A DNA stretch of 64,000 nt from Thiomicrorhabdus sp965603495 (GTDB lineage Bacteria; Pseudomonadota; Gammaproteobacteria; Thiomicrospirales; Thiomicrospiraceae), in contig CBFDDF010000007.1 in NCBI GenBank assembly GCA_965603495.1, positions 1-64,000 on the forward strand, in the 5' to 3' direction. The first letter of the stretch is position 1. Each line of letters begins with the position of its first letter. Positions 53,836 through 62,973 of the stretch are shown here, piece by piece. The position numbers were made by a program, and so were the translations under genes. A model generated the notes under the pieces. That model worked only from the letters and a program-made list of their open reading frames with translations. It did no database searches and was not told where the DNA came from.

Positions 53836-54969
53836 ATGACACAAGCTTTGCTGGCTTTAGAAGATGGAACCCTTTTTTGGGGTGTTTCATTAGGCGCGGA
53901 AGGTGAGACGACTGGAGAAGTCGTCTTTAACACTTCGTTAACGGGATACCAAGAAATCTTAACGGATCCTTCGTATTTCAAACAGATTGTTACTTTAACG
54001 TATCCACATATCGGAAACACCGGTGTGAATGCTGAGGATGAAGAGTCTCCTCGCATTATGGCTCAGGGTTTAGTTATTAAAGACTGCCCTGTTCGTATGA
54101 GTAACTTTCGTGCTGAAAAAACGTTACCAGATTATCTAAAAGAGCAGGGCGTAGTCGCCATTGCTGATATTGATACTCGTAAGTTAACGCGTTTGTTGCG
54201 CAGCAAAGGTGCTCAATCAGGTGTGATTGTCGCAGGCGATAATATTAATGCTGAAGCCGCAGTTGCCAAAGCAAAATCTTTCAGTGGTCTGAAGGGATTA
54301 GATTTAGCTAAAGAAGTTACAACGGCTGAAACTTATGTTTGGACAGAAGGTTCTTGGGAACTAGGTAAGGGTCACGCGGATTGTTCGGCGAATAATGACT
54401 TTCACGTGGTTGCCTACGATTATGGCGTCAAGCGTAACATCCTGCGCATGATTGCAGATCGTGGTTGTAAGTTAACGGTTGTGCCAGCAAAAACAACCGC
54501 AGCAGAAGTATTGGCCATGAATCCAGATGGTATCTTCTTGTCAAACGGTCCAGGCGATCCAGAGCCTTGTGATTATGCGATTGCAGCCATTCAAGAAATC
54601 TTGAAAACGGATGTGCCAGTATTTGGTATCTGTTTAGGGCACCAGCTATTGGCTTTAGCCAGCGGTGCGAAAACCCTCAAAATGAAGTTTGGTCATCATG
54701 GTGCTAACCACCCAGTGCAAGATTTAGAAACCAAGAAGGTTATGATTACTTCGCAAAACCATGGTTTTGCTGTGGACGGTGATTCACTACCTGCGAATTT
54801 AATCGCAACGCACAAGTCATTATTTGATAACACATTACAAGGTATCTCTCGTACAGATAAGTCAGCATTCAGTTTCCAAGGGCATCCAGAAGCAAGCCCT
54901 GGTCCACATGATGTTGCCCCTTTGTTTGACCAATTCATCGAAAATATTAAAACCGCTAAAAACGCGTAA
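53836..54969 (+). CDS. carA: Carbamoyl-phosphate synthase small subunit
   Basis: The 377-residue protein (from ATG 53836; 381 from ATG 53824) releases ammonia from glutamine for CarB. The N-terminal domain has LEDGTLFWG and NTSLTGYQEILTDPSY. The C-terminal amidotransferase has FGICLGHQLLALASG (nucleophile Cys) and SFQGHPEASPGP. It forms carAB with the next gene, and with greA the Pseudomonas-like carA-carB-greA arrangement. A terminator in the leader suggests attenuation. Confidence 0.97.
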   Translation: MTQALLALEDGTLFWGVSLGAEGETTGEVVFNTSLTGYQEILTDPSYFKQIVTLTYPHIGNTGVNAEDEESPRIMAQGLVIKDCPVRMSNFRAEKTLPDYLKEQGVVAIADIDTRKLTRLLRSKGAQSGVIVAGDNINAEAAVAKAKSFSGLKGLDLAKEVTTAETYVWTEGSWELGKGHADCSANNDFHVVAYDYGVKRNILRMIADRGCKLTVVPAKTTAAEVLAMNPDGIFLSNGPGDPEPCDYAIAAIQEILKTDVPVFGICLGHQLLALASGAKTLKMKFGHHGANHPVQDLETKKVMITSQNHGFAVDGDSLPANLIATHKSLFDNTLQGISRTDKSAFSFQGHPEASPGPHDVAPLFDQFIENIKTAKNA

Positions 54970-54987
54970 CGGATAATAGGAAATAGA

Positions 54988-57900
54988 ATGCCAAAAAGAA
55001 GTGATATAAAAAGTATTATGATTATTGGTGCTGGCCCTATTATTATCGGCCAAGCATGCGAATTTGATTACTCTGGAGTGCAGGCGTGTAAAGCGCTTAA
55101 AGAAGAGGGTTACCGCGTAATCCTCGTCAACTCTAACCCAGCTACGATCATGACTGATCCTGATATGGCTGATGCAACCTATATTGAGCCGATTGAGTGG
55201 CAAACGGTTGAAACCATCATTGCTAAAGAGCGCCCTGATGCAATTCTACCGACAATGGGTGGACAAACCGCATTGAACTGTGCGTTAGATTTAGATGCGA
55301 AAGGTATTTTAGAGAAATATAACGTTGAATTAATCGGTGCCAATGCCGATGCGATTGATAAAGCTGAAAACCGTGACCGTTTTCGTCAGGCGATGACTAA
55401 AATCGGTTTAGATATGCCGACTTCTGATGTTGCACATAACATGGAAGAAGCTTGGAAAATTCAAGGGCAAGTTGGTTTCCCTACAGTTATTCGTCCATCA
55501 TTCACCTTGGGTGGTTCTGGTGGTGGTATCGCTTATAACAAAGACGAGTTTGAACAGATTTGTAAGTTCGGTCTGAATATGTCTCCTACTAGTGAGCTTT
55601 TGATTGAAGAGTCAATCGAAGGTTGGAAAGAGTATGAGATGGAAGTGGTTCGCGATAAAAACGATAACTGTATTATCGTTTGTTCAATCGAGAACTTGGA
55701 TCCGATGGGTGTTCACACGGGTGACTCAATCACGGTTGCGCCTGCGCAAACATTGACGGATAAAGAGTATCAAATCATGCGTAATGCTTCTATTGAAGTT
55801 TTGCGTGAGATTGGCGTTGAAACAGGGGGCTCAAACGTCCAGTTTGCCATTGAGCCTAATACAGGTCGTATGATTATCATTGAGATGAACCCGCGTGTAT
55901 CTCGTTCATCAGCTTTAGCATCTAAAGCGACTGGTTTCCCGATTGCGAAAATCGCAGCGAAGTTGGCGGTTGGTTATACGCTAGATGAGCTTTCAAATGA
56001 TATTACGAATGGTGCAACTCCGGCCTCTTTTGAACCAACAATCGATTACGTCGTCACTAAGGTTCCACGTTTTACCTTTGAAAAATTCCCACAAGCGCAA
56101 AACCGTTTATCAACTCAGATGAAATCTGTTGGTGAAGTGATGGCGATGGGACGTAACTTCCAAGAATCTATTCAAAAAGCTTTACGTGGTTTAGAAACAG
56201 ATAAGTCTGGTTTTGATGAAATCATGCCATTGGCAACCATGGAAGAAAAAGAGATCAAAGACAAGCTACGTCAGGAATTACGTAACCCAGGCGCTGAGCG
56301 CCTATGGTATGTCGCTGATGCGTTCCGTGCTGGTTGGGATTTGGATGCGGTATTCGAAAGCTCTAAAATTGACCCTTGGTTCCTCGCGCAAATTAAAGAT
56401 TTAATCGACATTGAAGACGACGTTAAACAGCGTGGACTAGATGCTTTAGATGAAGTTTACTTACGTAACCTTAAACGTAAAGGTTTCTCTGATAACCGTC
56501 TTGCTAAATTACTGAATACCGATGCCGCATTTGTTCGTAAGTTCCGTCACACTTTAAATATTCGCCCTGTCTTTAAGCGCGTTGATACTTGTGCAGCGGA
56601 GTTTGAAACCTCTACGGCTTATATGTATTCAACCTATGATGAAGAATGTGAGGCAATGCCGACCAATCGCGATAAGATCATGATTTTGGGTGGTGGACCT
56701 AACCGTATTGGTCAAGGAATCGAGTTTGATTACTGCTGTGTTCACGCGGCAATGGCAATGCGTGAAGATGGCTATGAAACCATTATGGTCAACTGTAACC
56801 CAGAAACTGTCTCTACCGATTACGATACCTCTGATAGATTATATTTTGAGCCTTTAACGCTTGAAGATGTCCTTGAAATTGTTGAAGTTGAAAAGCCAAA
56901 GGGCGTGATTGTTCAGTACGGCGGTCAAACACCATTGAAGCTTGCAGTCGCGTTAGAAGATGCGGGTGTTCCAATTATCGGAACCTCTCCTGAATCAATT
57001 GATTTGGCGGAAGATCGTGAGTGTTTCCAAAAAATTCTAAATGACCTAGGTTTGCTTCAGCCGCCTAACCGTATAGCAACCAATGCTAGCGAAGCAGCAG
57101 CTTTAGCTAAAGAGATTGGTTATCCGTTAGTGGTACGTCCATCTTATGTTTTGGGTGGCCGTGGTATGGAAATCGTTTATGACGAAGTTAACTTAAATCG
57201 TTATATGCAAGCGGCCATTGATGTTTCTAATGAATCACCAGTATTACTGGATCGTTTTTTAGATGATGCAATTGAGTTGGATGTTGATGCGATTTGTGAT
57301 GGTGAGCAGGTCGTTATCGGTGGAATCATGGAGCACATTGAACAAGCCGGTATTCACTCTGGTGATTCAGCTTGTTCTTTGCCTCCATATAGCATTTCAG
57401 AAGAGATTCAAGACCGTATTCGTGAGCAAGTAACCAAAATGGCGTTTGCTTTAGGTGTTGTTGGTTTGATGAATACACAGTTCGCAGTCAAAGGTGATGA
57501 TATCTATGTATTAGAAGTGAATCCTCGTGCATCACGTACGGTACCATTCGTTTCTAAAGCGATAGGTCATCCTTTGGCGATGATTGCAGCACGTTGCATG
57601 GTCGGTCAAAAGCTTGAAACTCAAGGTTTTACTAAAGAAATTTCTCCAGTTCACTACTTTGTCAAAGAAGCGGTGTTCCCATTCATTAAGTTCTTGGGTG
57701 TGGATCCAATTCTTGGGCCAGAGATGAAGTCAACTGGTGAGGTTATGGGGATTGGTGTTAATTTTGCACAAGCTTATGCCAAAGCACAGTTAGCTGCTGG
57801 TACGGTTTTACCTCGCTCTGGAACCGTGTTCTTGAGTGTACGTAAAGCAGACCGTGTACAAGTTATTGATCTAGCGAATCAATTGATAGCGAAAGGCTTT

Positions 57901-58203
57901 AGCGTGGTTGCGACTCGCGGTACAGCATCTTCATTAACGGAAGCGGGTGTGGCGTGTAAAATCGTCAATAAGGTGACTGAAGGTCGTCCAAATATTGTCG
58001 ATTCAATTGTTAACGAAGAAATTGCATTAATTGTGAATACCTCTGACGGTTCAGGCAGTATTCAAGATTCTTCGAGCATTCGTCGTGAAGCATTGATGCA
58101 TAAAACATGTTATACCACGACGATTGCTGGTGCTTTCGCAATGGTGGCTGCAATGGATTATTTAGATGATCAGCCTGTAACGCGTTTACAAGATATTCAC
58201 TAA
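54988..58203 (+). CDS. carB: Carbamoyl-phosphate synthase large subunit
   Basis: The protein has 1071 residues. Two homologous ATP-grasp halves (about 1-400 and 550-935) each have GxGPxxIGQ-type starts (IIIGAGPIIIGQACEFDYSG and ILGGGPNRIGQGIEFDY). An oligomerisation domain lies between them, with an allosteric MGS-like domain at about 940-1071. It makes carbamoyl phosphate for arginine and pyrimidines. AGGAAA precedes the ATG, 18 bp after carA. Confidence 0.98.
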   Translation: MPKRSDIKSIMIIGAGPIIIGQACEFDYSGVQACKALKEEGYRVILVNSNPATIMTDPDMADATYIEPIEWQTVETIIAKERPDAILPTMGGQTALNCALDLDAKGILEKYNVELIGANADAIDKAENRDRFRQAMTKIGLDMPTSDVAHNMEEAWKIQGQVGFPTVIRPSFTLGGSGGGIAYNKDEFEQICKFGLNMSPTSELLIEESIEGWKEYEMEVVRDKNDNCIIVCSIENLDPMGVHTGDSITVAPAQTLTDKEYQIMRNASIEVLREIGVETGGSNVQFAIEPNTGRMIIIEMNPRVSRSSALASKATGFPIAKIAAKLAVGYTLDELSNDITNGATPASFEPTIDYVVTKVPRFTFEKFPQAQNRLSTQMKSVGEVMAMGRNFQESIQKALRGLETDKSGFDEIMPLATMEEKEIKDKLRQELRNPGAERLWYVADAFRAGWDLDAVFESSKIDPWFLAQIKDLIDIEDDVKQRGLDALDEVYLRNLKRKGFSDNRLAKLLNTDAAFVRKFRHTLNIRPVFKRVDTCAAEFETSTAYMYSTYDEECEAMPTNRDKIMILGGGPNRIGQGIEFDYCCVHAAMAMREDGYETIMVNCNPETVSTDYDTSDRLYFEPLTLEDVLEIVEVEKPKGVIVQYGGQTPLKLAVALEDAGVPIIGTSPESIDLAEDRECFQKILNDLGLLQPPNRIATNASEAAALAKEIGYPLVVRPSYVLGGRGMEIVYDEVNLNRYMQAAIDVSNESPVLLDRFLDDAIELDVDAICDGEQVVIGGIMEHIEQAGIHSGDSACSLPPYSISEEIQDRIREQVTKMAFALGVVGLMNTQFAVKGDDIYVLEVNPRASRTVPFVSKAIGHPLAMIAARCMVGQKLETQGFTKEISPVHYFVKEAVFPFIKFLGVDPILGPEMKSTGEVMGIGVNFAQAYAKAQLAAGTVLPRSGTVFLSVRKADRVQVIDLANQLIAKGFSVVATRGTASSLTEAGVACKIVNKVTEGRPNIVDSIVNEEIALIVNTSDGSGSIQDSSSIRREALMHKTCYTTTIAGAFAMVAAMDYLDDQPVTRLQDIH

Positions 58204-58217
58204 ATCCATTTTGTGCC

Positions 58218-58253
58218 AAAACGCCAAAGTCTTTTAACGGACTTTGGCGTTTT
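58218..58253 (+). terminator. Terminator between carB and greA
   Basis: A 14-pair stem, AAAACGCCAAAGTC with GACTTTGGCGTTTT. The T-run is short and interrupted, so some read-through to greA is likely. Confidence 0.8.
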
Positions 58254-58309
58254 GCTATTTTGGATTGCTTGTCGAATTTGGTTTAGAAAATAGAGAAAGG
58301 AATGGGGTT

Positions 58310-58792
58310 ATGCAAAAGCATCCTATGACAAAAGAAGGCGCTGATGCGCTTCAAGTAGAATTAACAAAGCTTAAAAAAGAAGACCGTCCAAGAATAACCG
58401 AAGCGATTGCGACGGCGCGTGATCACGGTGATTTGAAAGAGAATGCCGAATATCATGCCGCCAGAGAAGACCAGGGGATGATTGAAGGCCGTATTCAACA
58501 AATAGAGGCTGTTTTAAGTCTTGCACAAGTGATTGATGTGGCCAAATTGGCTGCTAATGCGAACGGTAAGGTAATATTTGGTGCAACGGTTAAGGTTTTA
58601 AACCTAGATACCGATCAGGAGTTGACTTACAAGATTGTGGGCCACGATGAAGCAGATATTAAACACAATAAAATATCTGTCAATTCACCGATTGCACGTG
58701 CCTTAATTGGTAAACAAGCTGAAGATGAAGTCATTGTAGCTGCGCCTAAAGGCAATATTGATTATGAAATTATTGATATTCAATACATCTAA
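58310..58792 (+). CDS. greA: Transcription elongation factor GreA
   Basis: The protein has 160 residues from ATG 58310, which is preceded by AGGAATGGGG; the frame is open to 58244 but that region is leader. The coiled-coil domain contains ATARDHGDLKENAEYHAAREDQG, with the acidic tip that stimulates RNA polymerase cleavage, and the C-terminal FKBP-like domain ends EVIVAAPKGNIDYEIIDI. It rescues backtracked polymerase. Confidence 0.97.
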   Translation: MQKHPMTKEGADALQVELTKLKKEDRPRITEAIATARDHGDLKENAEYHAAREDQGMIEGRIQQIEAVLSLAQVIDVAKLAANANGKVIFGATVKVLNLDTDQELTYKIVGHDEADIKHNKISVNSPIARALIGKQAEDEVIVAAPKGNIDYEIIDIQYI

Positions 58793-58816
58793 GCTTTAGA
58801 CTCACTCAAGTTCATA

Positions 58817-58847
58817 AAAATGCCTGCTTTAACGCAGGCATTTTTGT
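58817..58847 (+). terminator. Terminator after greA
   Basis: Stem AATGCCTGC/GCAGGCATT with loop TTTAAC, then T5G T4. Confidence 0.9.
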
Positions 58848-58911
58848 TTTAAGATGGTATAGATGGATGTCTAATGTTAATGGGAAGATGAATTATGTTA
58901 GGAGTCAAATT

Positions 58912-59385
58912 TTGAAAAATACTGATACTAAACTGCCATATGCCAAGTTAGCCTCATTATGGATAATAGCATTAGTGAGTCTATTATTGACGACGGGCTA
59001 TTTGGTGACGCCCATTTTGTTTGTAGAATTACCATCGAAGCAGGCGGGAGAGCTTGCCGGACTTTTATTTAATAGAGTTAGCTCTATTGTTATGGGAAGT
59101 CTTTTTCTGTTGCTTGGATTTTATATCGTTTTCGAAAAAAAACTAAAGCGTGTTAAAAGTTTAGGCTTAAGCCTGGTTTTATTAATGATGTTACGTTTCT
59201 GGATATCACCCTGGATGGCTGAAATCAAAGCGCTTTACCCTTTAGGTATAGATAAAACTTCCAGTGATTGGCCTTTGTTTGCTAGCTTGCATGGCGCTTA
59301 TCAAATGGGCTATTTAATCATCATTTTATTGCTGTTATATTGGAGTCTGAAGACACTTTCCGGGGTGAAGATTAAAGCCTCTTAG
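58912..59385 (+). CDS. DUF4149-like membrane protein
   Basis: The protein has four hydrophobic helices (for example LWIIALVSLLLTTGYLVTPI and IVMGSLFLLLGFYIVF) and the TPILFVELPSKQAGELAGLLF segment characteristic of the DUF4149/TMEM205-like family. Function unknown. The frame is open from ATG 58867, but only TTG 58912 has a good ribosome binding site (TTAGGAG, seven bases away), so I choose it (157 residues). Confidence 0.7.
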   Translation: MKNTDTKLPYAKLASLWIIALVSLLLTTGYLVTPILFVELPSKQAGELAGLLFNRVSSIVMGSLFLLLGFYIVFEKKLKRVKSLGLSLVLLMMLRFWISPWMAEIKALYPLGIDKTSSDWPLFASLHGAYQMGYLIIILLLLYWSLKTLSGVKIKAS

Positions 59386-59522
59386 AAATAATGATTTAGT
59401 GATAAAAAAAGCTTATAAGTGTTTCATTATTTTCTAACTCGATTAGGCTTGCAATTTAACTTCAAACAAGTCAGAATTATCGGGTTAAAGAAACAAATTA
59501 AAACTTCGGAGTTTATTTTAAA

Positions 59523-59879
59523 ATGAAAAACTTAACACTTAAAGCGCTATTCATTTCTGCGATTGCAGCTACATCAATGAATGTTCAAGCTGAAGCTACA
59601 ATTTATGACCAGTGTATTGCTGATAGCGAAAATCTAATTGCTCTTGCAGTTAAAGAAGGTTCTACTGCAGCACGTGCATTTGAGCAAAAAACAGAAGTTG
59701 CTACTTGTATGGCTGAGCTAACTAAAATTGAAGCTAAATATGGCGACAAAACTAAAGGCGTTAACCCTTCTTCAGTGATGACTCCAGAAGATCGTAAAAA
59801 GTGGTCAGCACTTTTTGATGCGATTGATTCTAAAAAATACAAAGGTGTTCGTTTCATGCAAGCGACATACTACCGTTAA
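59523..59879 (+). CDS. Small exported protein of unknown function
   Basis: The 118-residue protein has a signal peptide cleaved near NVQA. The mature protein has two cysteines (Cys in YDQCIADS and VATCMAEL) likely forming a disulfide, and otherwise a helical charged sequence. CGGAG precedes the ATG. Codon use (GCT, GTT, AAA rich) suggests high expression. A strong terminator closes the single-gene unit. Confidence 0.75.
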   Translation: MKNLTLKALFISAIAATSMNVQAEATIYDQCIADSENLIALAVKEGSTAARAFEQKTEVATCMAELTKIEAKYGDKTKGVNPSSVMTPEDRKKWSALFDAIDSKKYKGVRFMQATYYR

Positions 59880-59903
59880 TATAACGTTGTAGTTTTTAGT
59901 TCA

Positions 59904-59932
59904 AAAAGCCGGTCCTTGACCGGTTTTTTTGT
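59904..59932 (+). terminator. Terminator after the small exported protein gene
   Basis: Stem CCGGTC/GACCGG with loop CTT flanked by A5 and T7. Confidence 0.9.
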
Positions 59933-59998
59933 TTTTGAAAAGCGTAAAATATGGCTGAATAATTAAATAACAGCTAGGTTGATAAGAGTTGAATCCAA

Positions 59999-60823
59999 GT
60001 GAAGCAAAGTAAGAATATTTTTCAATCTGTCTATGATTGTTTAATGGAAGCCGATTTAGATCTTAAGGTTTCAAAAGTCGCACAGTTGCAGATCGATTGG
60101 GCAGATGACCTGTTTGAGTTTACCCCGACTGAAGCTATTCATCGCGTTCCTGACCCAGGGCGTCCTGAAAAACCTTTGCTAGTTTCCCCTAAAGAGCTAC
60201 CAAGAAGGCGTCTGGGTTCACCCGAAGGTCATGCGGCGTTAATGCACTCAATCGCCCATATTGAATTTAATGCGGTCAACCTGGCTTTGGATGCTATTTA
60301 TCGTTTCCAGGAAATGCCTAAAAGATATTACTTAGATTGGTTGGGTGTCGCGGGGGAAGAGTCCTATCATTTTCAAATGATTCGTGAACACCTCTATCAC
60401 TTAGGGTATGAATATGGCGATATGGTTGCACATGATGGTTTGTGGATGACTACCTATGAAACCGATCATGACCCGCTGGTGCGTATGGCTTTGGTTCCTA
60501 GAACATTAGAAGCGCGTGGTTTAGATGTCACGCCACCCATGATCCAAAAATTACGTTCTATTGGTGACAAGCGGGGAGTCGAAATTCTAAAGATTTTATT
60601 GCAGGATGAAATTGGCCATGTTGAAGTCGGTAGCCGTTGGTTCCGTCATATTTGCGCAGAGCGCAATTTGAATCCTTTCAATACCTTTCAAGAGATTATT
60701 GAAAACTACTATCATGGCGACTTGCGTGGACCTTTTAATTACGAAGCACGTGAGCAGGCAGGTTTTTGTGAGCAAGAGATTGCTTGGCTTAAAACGCTTA
60801 ACCAGCCTAAATCCGCTCAATAA
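59999..60823 (+). CDS. DUF455 family ferritin-like protein
   Basis: The 274-residue protein begins at a GTG codon. Helices carry metal-ligand-like motifs: LMHSIAHIEFNAVNLALDA (EH pair), GEESYHFQMI and ILLQDEIGHVEVGSRW. This is the DUF455 four-helix ferritin-like arrangement seen in MiaE-like di-iron proteins. It may be an oxidase or hydroxylase. It precedes a methyltransferase gene by 31 bp and could act with it. Confidence 0.85.
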   Translation: MKQSKNIFQSVYDCLMEADLDLKVSKVAQLQIDWADDLFEFTPTEAIHRVPDPGRPEKPLLVSPKELPRRRLGSPEGHAALMHSIAHIEFNAVNLALDAIYRFQEMPKRYYLDWLGVAGEESYHFQMIREHLYHLGYEYGDMVAHDGLWMTTYETDHDPLVRMALVPRTLEARGLDVTPPMIQKLRSIGDKRGVEILKILLQDEIGHVEVGSRWFRHICAERNLNPFNTFQEIIENYYHGDLRGPFNYEAREQAGFCEQEIAWLKTLNQPKSAQ

Positions 60824-60853
60824 CCACTCAATAACAGCCTATAGACCCTATAT

Positions 60854-61558
60854 ATGACTATCAGCTCTAAGCTCACCGCTAAACAACGTCTACGTATTCA
60901 AACTCGGCATCGAGTATCGATTGAAAATTATGGTTATCAGCCACAAGCCTTGTTTTGGAGTACCCAAGAGATCCAAGAGATTCGTTTCCAGAAACTGATT
61001 GAAATGCTTCCGCAGACTTGTTTTCAATCGGCTTCTTTAGAAGCGAACCAGGCCTGGTCATTATTGGATGTCGGTTGTGGTTTTGCTGATTTGCAGCGTT
61101 ATATGAACAAGCAACAACTGTTTCCTGATTATACTGGCATTGATGTCTCTCCAGATATGGTTCGTGGTGCAAAAGGCATGGCGCCTGAACTGAATGTGTT
61201 TGAAGGTGAGCTTTCTGACTTTGATTATGTAGCAGAGCAGTTTGATTATGTCATGCTCTCTGGTGCGTTAAATGAGGTGGTTGAAACAGAAGTTGAAGGT
61301 TTAGCCAATCAGCAGGGTGATTATGCAAGGTCGATGCTTCGTCAAATGTATGACATTAGTCGTTTGGGTGTGGCATTTAATCTATTGGATCGACGTTTTG
61401 CATGGCACGAGACTCGAACAGACTTACAGAGTTTTTATCCGCAAGAGATTATTGAGTATTGCCAGAGTTTTGCCAGTCAGGTGACTTTGATTGAAGGTTA
61501 TCTTGAAAATGACTTTACTGTTTATTTACATAAACAGCCTAATGGTCATAGAGGTTGA
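60854..61558 (+). CDS. Class I SAM-dependent methyltransferase
   Basis: The protein has 234 residues. Motif I is LLDVGCGFADLQRYM, followed by YTGIDVSPDMVRGAKG (acidic residue of motif II) and FDYVMLSGALNEV. The substrate is unknown. The N-terminal 60 residues (RHRVSIENYGYQPQALFW) are characteristic of a small-molecule methyltransferase subgroup. The gene holds an exact palindrome, read NQAW, just before motif I. Confidence 0.85.
   Translation: MTISSKLTAKQRLRIQTRHRVSIENYGYQPQALFWSTQEIQEIRFQKLIEMLPQTCFQSASLEANQAWSLLDVGCGFADLQRYMNKQQLFPDYTGIDVSPDMVRGAKGMAPELNVFEGELSDFDYVAEQFDYVMLSGALNEVVETEVEGLANQQGDYARSMLRQMYDISRLGVAFNLLDRRFAWHETRTDLQSFYPQEIIEYCQSFASQVTLIEGYLENDFTVYLHKQPNGHRG
61047..61058. repeat. 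Palindrome ACCAGGCCTGGT, copy 15
   Basis: Exact copy in the methyltransferase gene, read as Asn-Gln-Ala-Trp. Confidence 0.95.
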
Positions 61559-61565
61559 TTAGGTC

Positions 61566-62501
61566 ATGAGTCTGATTCGTTTCGGTATTGATTTAGGGGG
61601 TACTAAAATCGAAATTATCGCTATTGATCCCTCTATAAAACCGGGTGTTTCTAGTACCGACAATGTTCTCTATCAAAAGCGTATAGATACGCCGAAAGGC
61701 GATTATACCGCCACGCTGGATGCACTTAGTCAATTGGTGTTAGAGGCTGAAGACAATCTTTCACAAGTCGGTTCTGTGGGCATTGGCATTCCGGGTTCAA
61801 TCTCGCATAAAACCGGCAAGGTTAAAAATGCCAACTCTACTTGGTTAATCGGCCAAGATTTGCAGGCCGATTTACAACAACGTTTAAATCGACCTGTCGC
61901 TTTAGCCAATGATGCTAACTGCTTTGCCTTGTCGGAAGCGGTGGAAGGCGCTGCTCAAGATTCTGAGGTAGTGTTCGGCGTGATTATCGGCACCGGTTGT
62001 GGTGGCGGCATTGTCGTTAATGGTCAAATACTCAATGGCATGAATGCCATCGGTGGTGAGTGGGGGCATAATCCTCTGCCGTGGTTAGAAGTTGATGAAT
62101 GTCAGCTGCCTTGTTACTGCGGTCTAAAAGGCTGCAATGAAACCTTCTTATCCGGTTCTGGTTTAGAAGCCCATTATTTACAGCGAATGAATTTAACAAA
62201 CTCACCAGACGGGGTCAAAACCGCAAAACAGATTGTTGCGTTGAGTTTACAAGGTGATGATATAGCTCAGCAACTCATGCAAGATTACACGATTTGGTTA
62301 GCCAAAGGTTTGGCCAGCGTAATCAATATCATTGATCCTGATATCATTGTTTTGGGTGGCGGTATGTCGAATGTTCAAAGCTTATACACCGACATCCCAA
62401 AAATTTGGGAACAGTGGGTGTTTAGTGATCAAGTTAATACACGTTTAGTTTCACCAAAGTTCGGTGATGCCAGCGGAGTACGCGGTGCGGCTTGGCTATA
62501 G
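61566..62501 (+). CDS. ROK-family sugar kinase (fructokinase/NagK-like)
   Basis: The 311-residue protein has the ATP site FGIDLGGTKIE, the catalytic Asp116 in ANDANCF, IGTGCGGGIV, the substrate-binding GGEWGHNPLPW and the ROK zinc site CYCGLKGCNE (Cys183, Cys185, Cys190). It phosphorylates a hexose; fructose and N-acetylglucosamine are the usual substrates, and I cannot choose. TAGG precedes the ATG, seven bases after the methyltransferase stop. Confidence 0.9.
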   Translation: MSLIRFGIDLGGTKIEIIAIDPSIKPGVSSTDNVLYQKRIDTPKGDYTATLDALSQLVLEAEDNLSQVGSVGIGIPGSISHKTGKVKNANSTWLIGQDLQADLQQRLNRPVALANDANCFALSEAVEGAAQDSEVVFGVIIGTGCGGGIVVNGQILNGMNAIGGEWGHNPLPWLEVDECQLPCYCGLKGCNETFLSGSGLEAHYLQRMNLTNSPDGVKTAKQIVALSLQGDDIAQQLMQDYTIWLAKGLASVINIIDPDIIVLGGGMSNVQSLYTDIPKIWEQWVFSDQVNTRLVSPKFGDASGVRGAAWL

Positions 62502-62640
62502 TGTCCATGTCTAAAAAATCGTTATTTAATACGTTGTAATTGACTCAAAAATAAACTGACCCTGCGCTCACATGGTTTTGTAAAGCCGCAGGACATGCCA
62601 GGCCTGGTCATATCCCAGTCCATAGCTTAATAGGAATAGC

Positions 62641-62973
62641 ATGCAAAACATCGAAACATTGGAAGAGCTGGAAAACTTAAAACAGTCAGAAGAGGCTTTG
62701 TTGATTCTGTTTGGCGGTAAAAACTGTAATGTCTGTCATGTGATTAAACCGAAGTTGCTAGAAATGGTCTCGGAAAACTACCCAAAAATCAAAATGGTCT
62801 ATGTGGATTGTCATGTGGTGATGGACGTCTGTTCACAAAATGGTGTTTTATCGCTGCCGACCTTACAGGTGTTTTTTACTGGTCAGCGATTTATTGAAGA
62901 GGTGCGCACCTTTAGCTTACAGAAAGTCATTCAAGATATCGCACGCCCTTATTCAATGGTCTTTGCAGACTAA
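62641..62973 (+). CDS. Thioredoxin-family protein
   Basis: The protein has 110 residues. The thioredoxin fold has CNVC in GGKNCNVCHVIKPK and the cis-Pro in VLSLPTLQVFF. CNVC replaces the standard CGPC. AGGAAT precedes the ATG. It overlaps the end of the convergent SDR gene by four bases. Confidence 0.85.
   Translation: MQNIETLEELENLKQSEEALLILFGGKNCNVCHVIKPKLLEMVSENYPKIKMVYVDCHVVMDVCSQNGVLSLPTLQVFFTGQRFIEEVRTFSLQKVIQDIARPYSMVFAD

Noticed and set aside
58010..58219. Minus-strand ORF over the carB 3' end
   Set aside because: Antisense shadow of the conserved allosteric domain of CarB.
1894..61058. Palindrome as a CRISPR or tandem repeat array
   Set aside because: Copies are far apart and irregularly spaced, and no spacers or cas genes are present.
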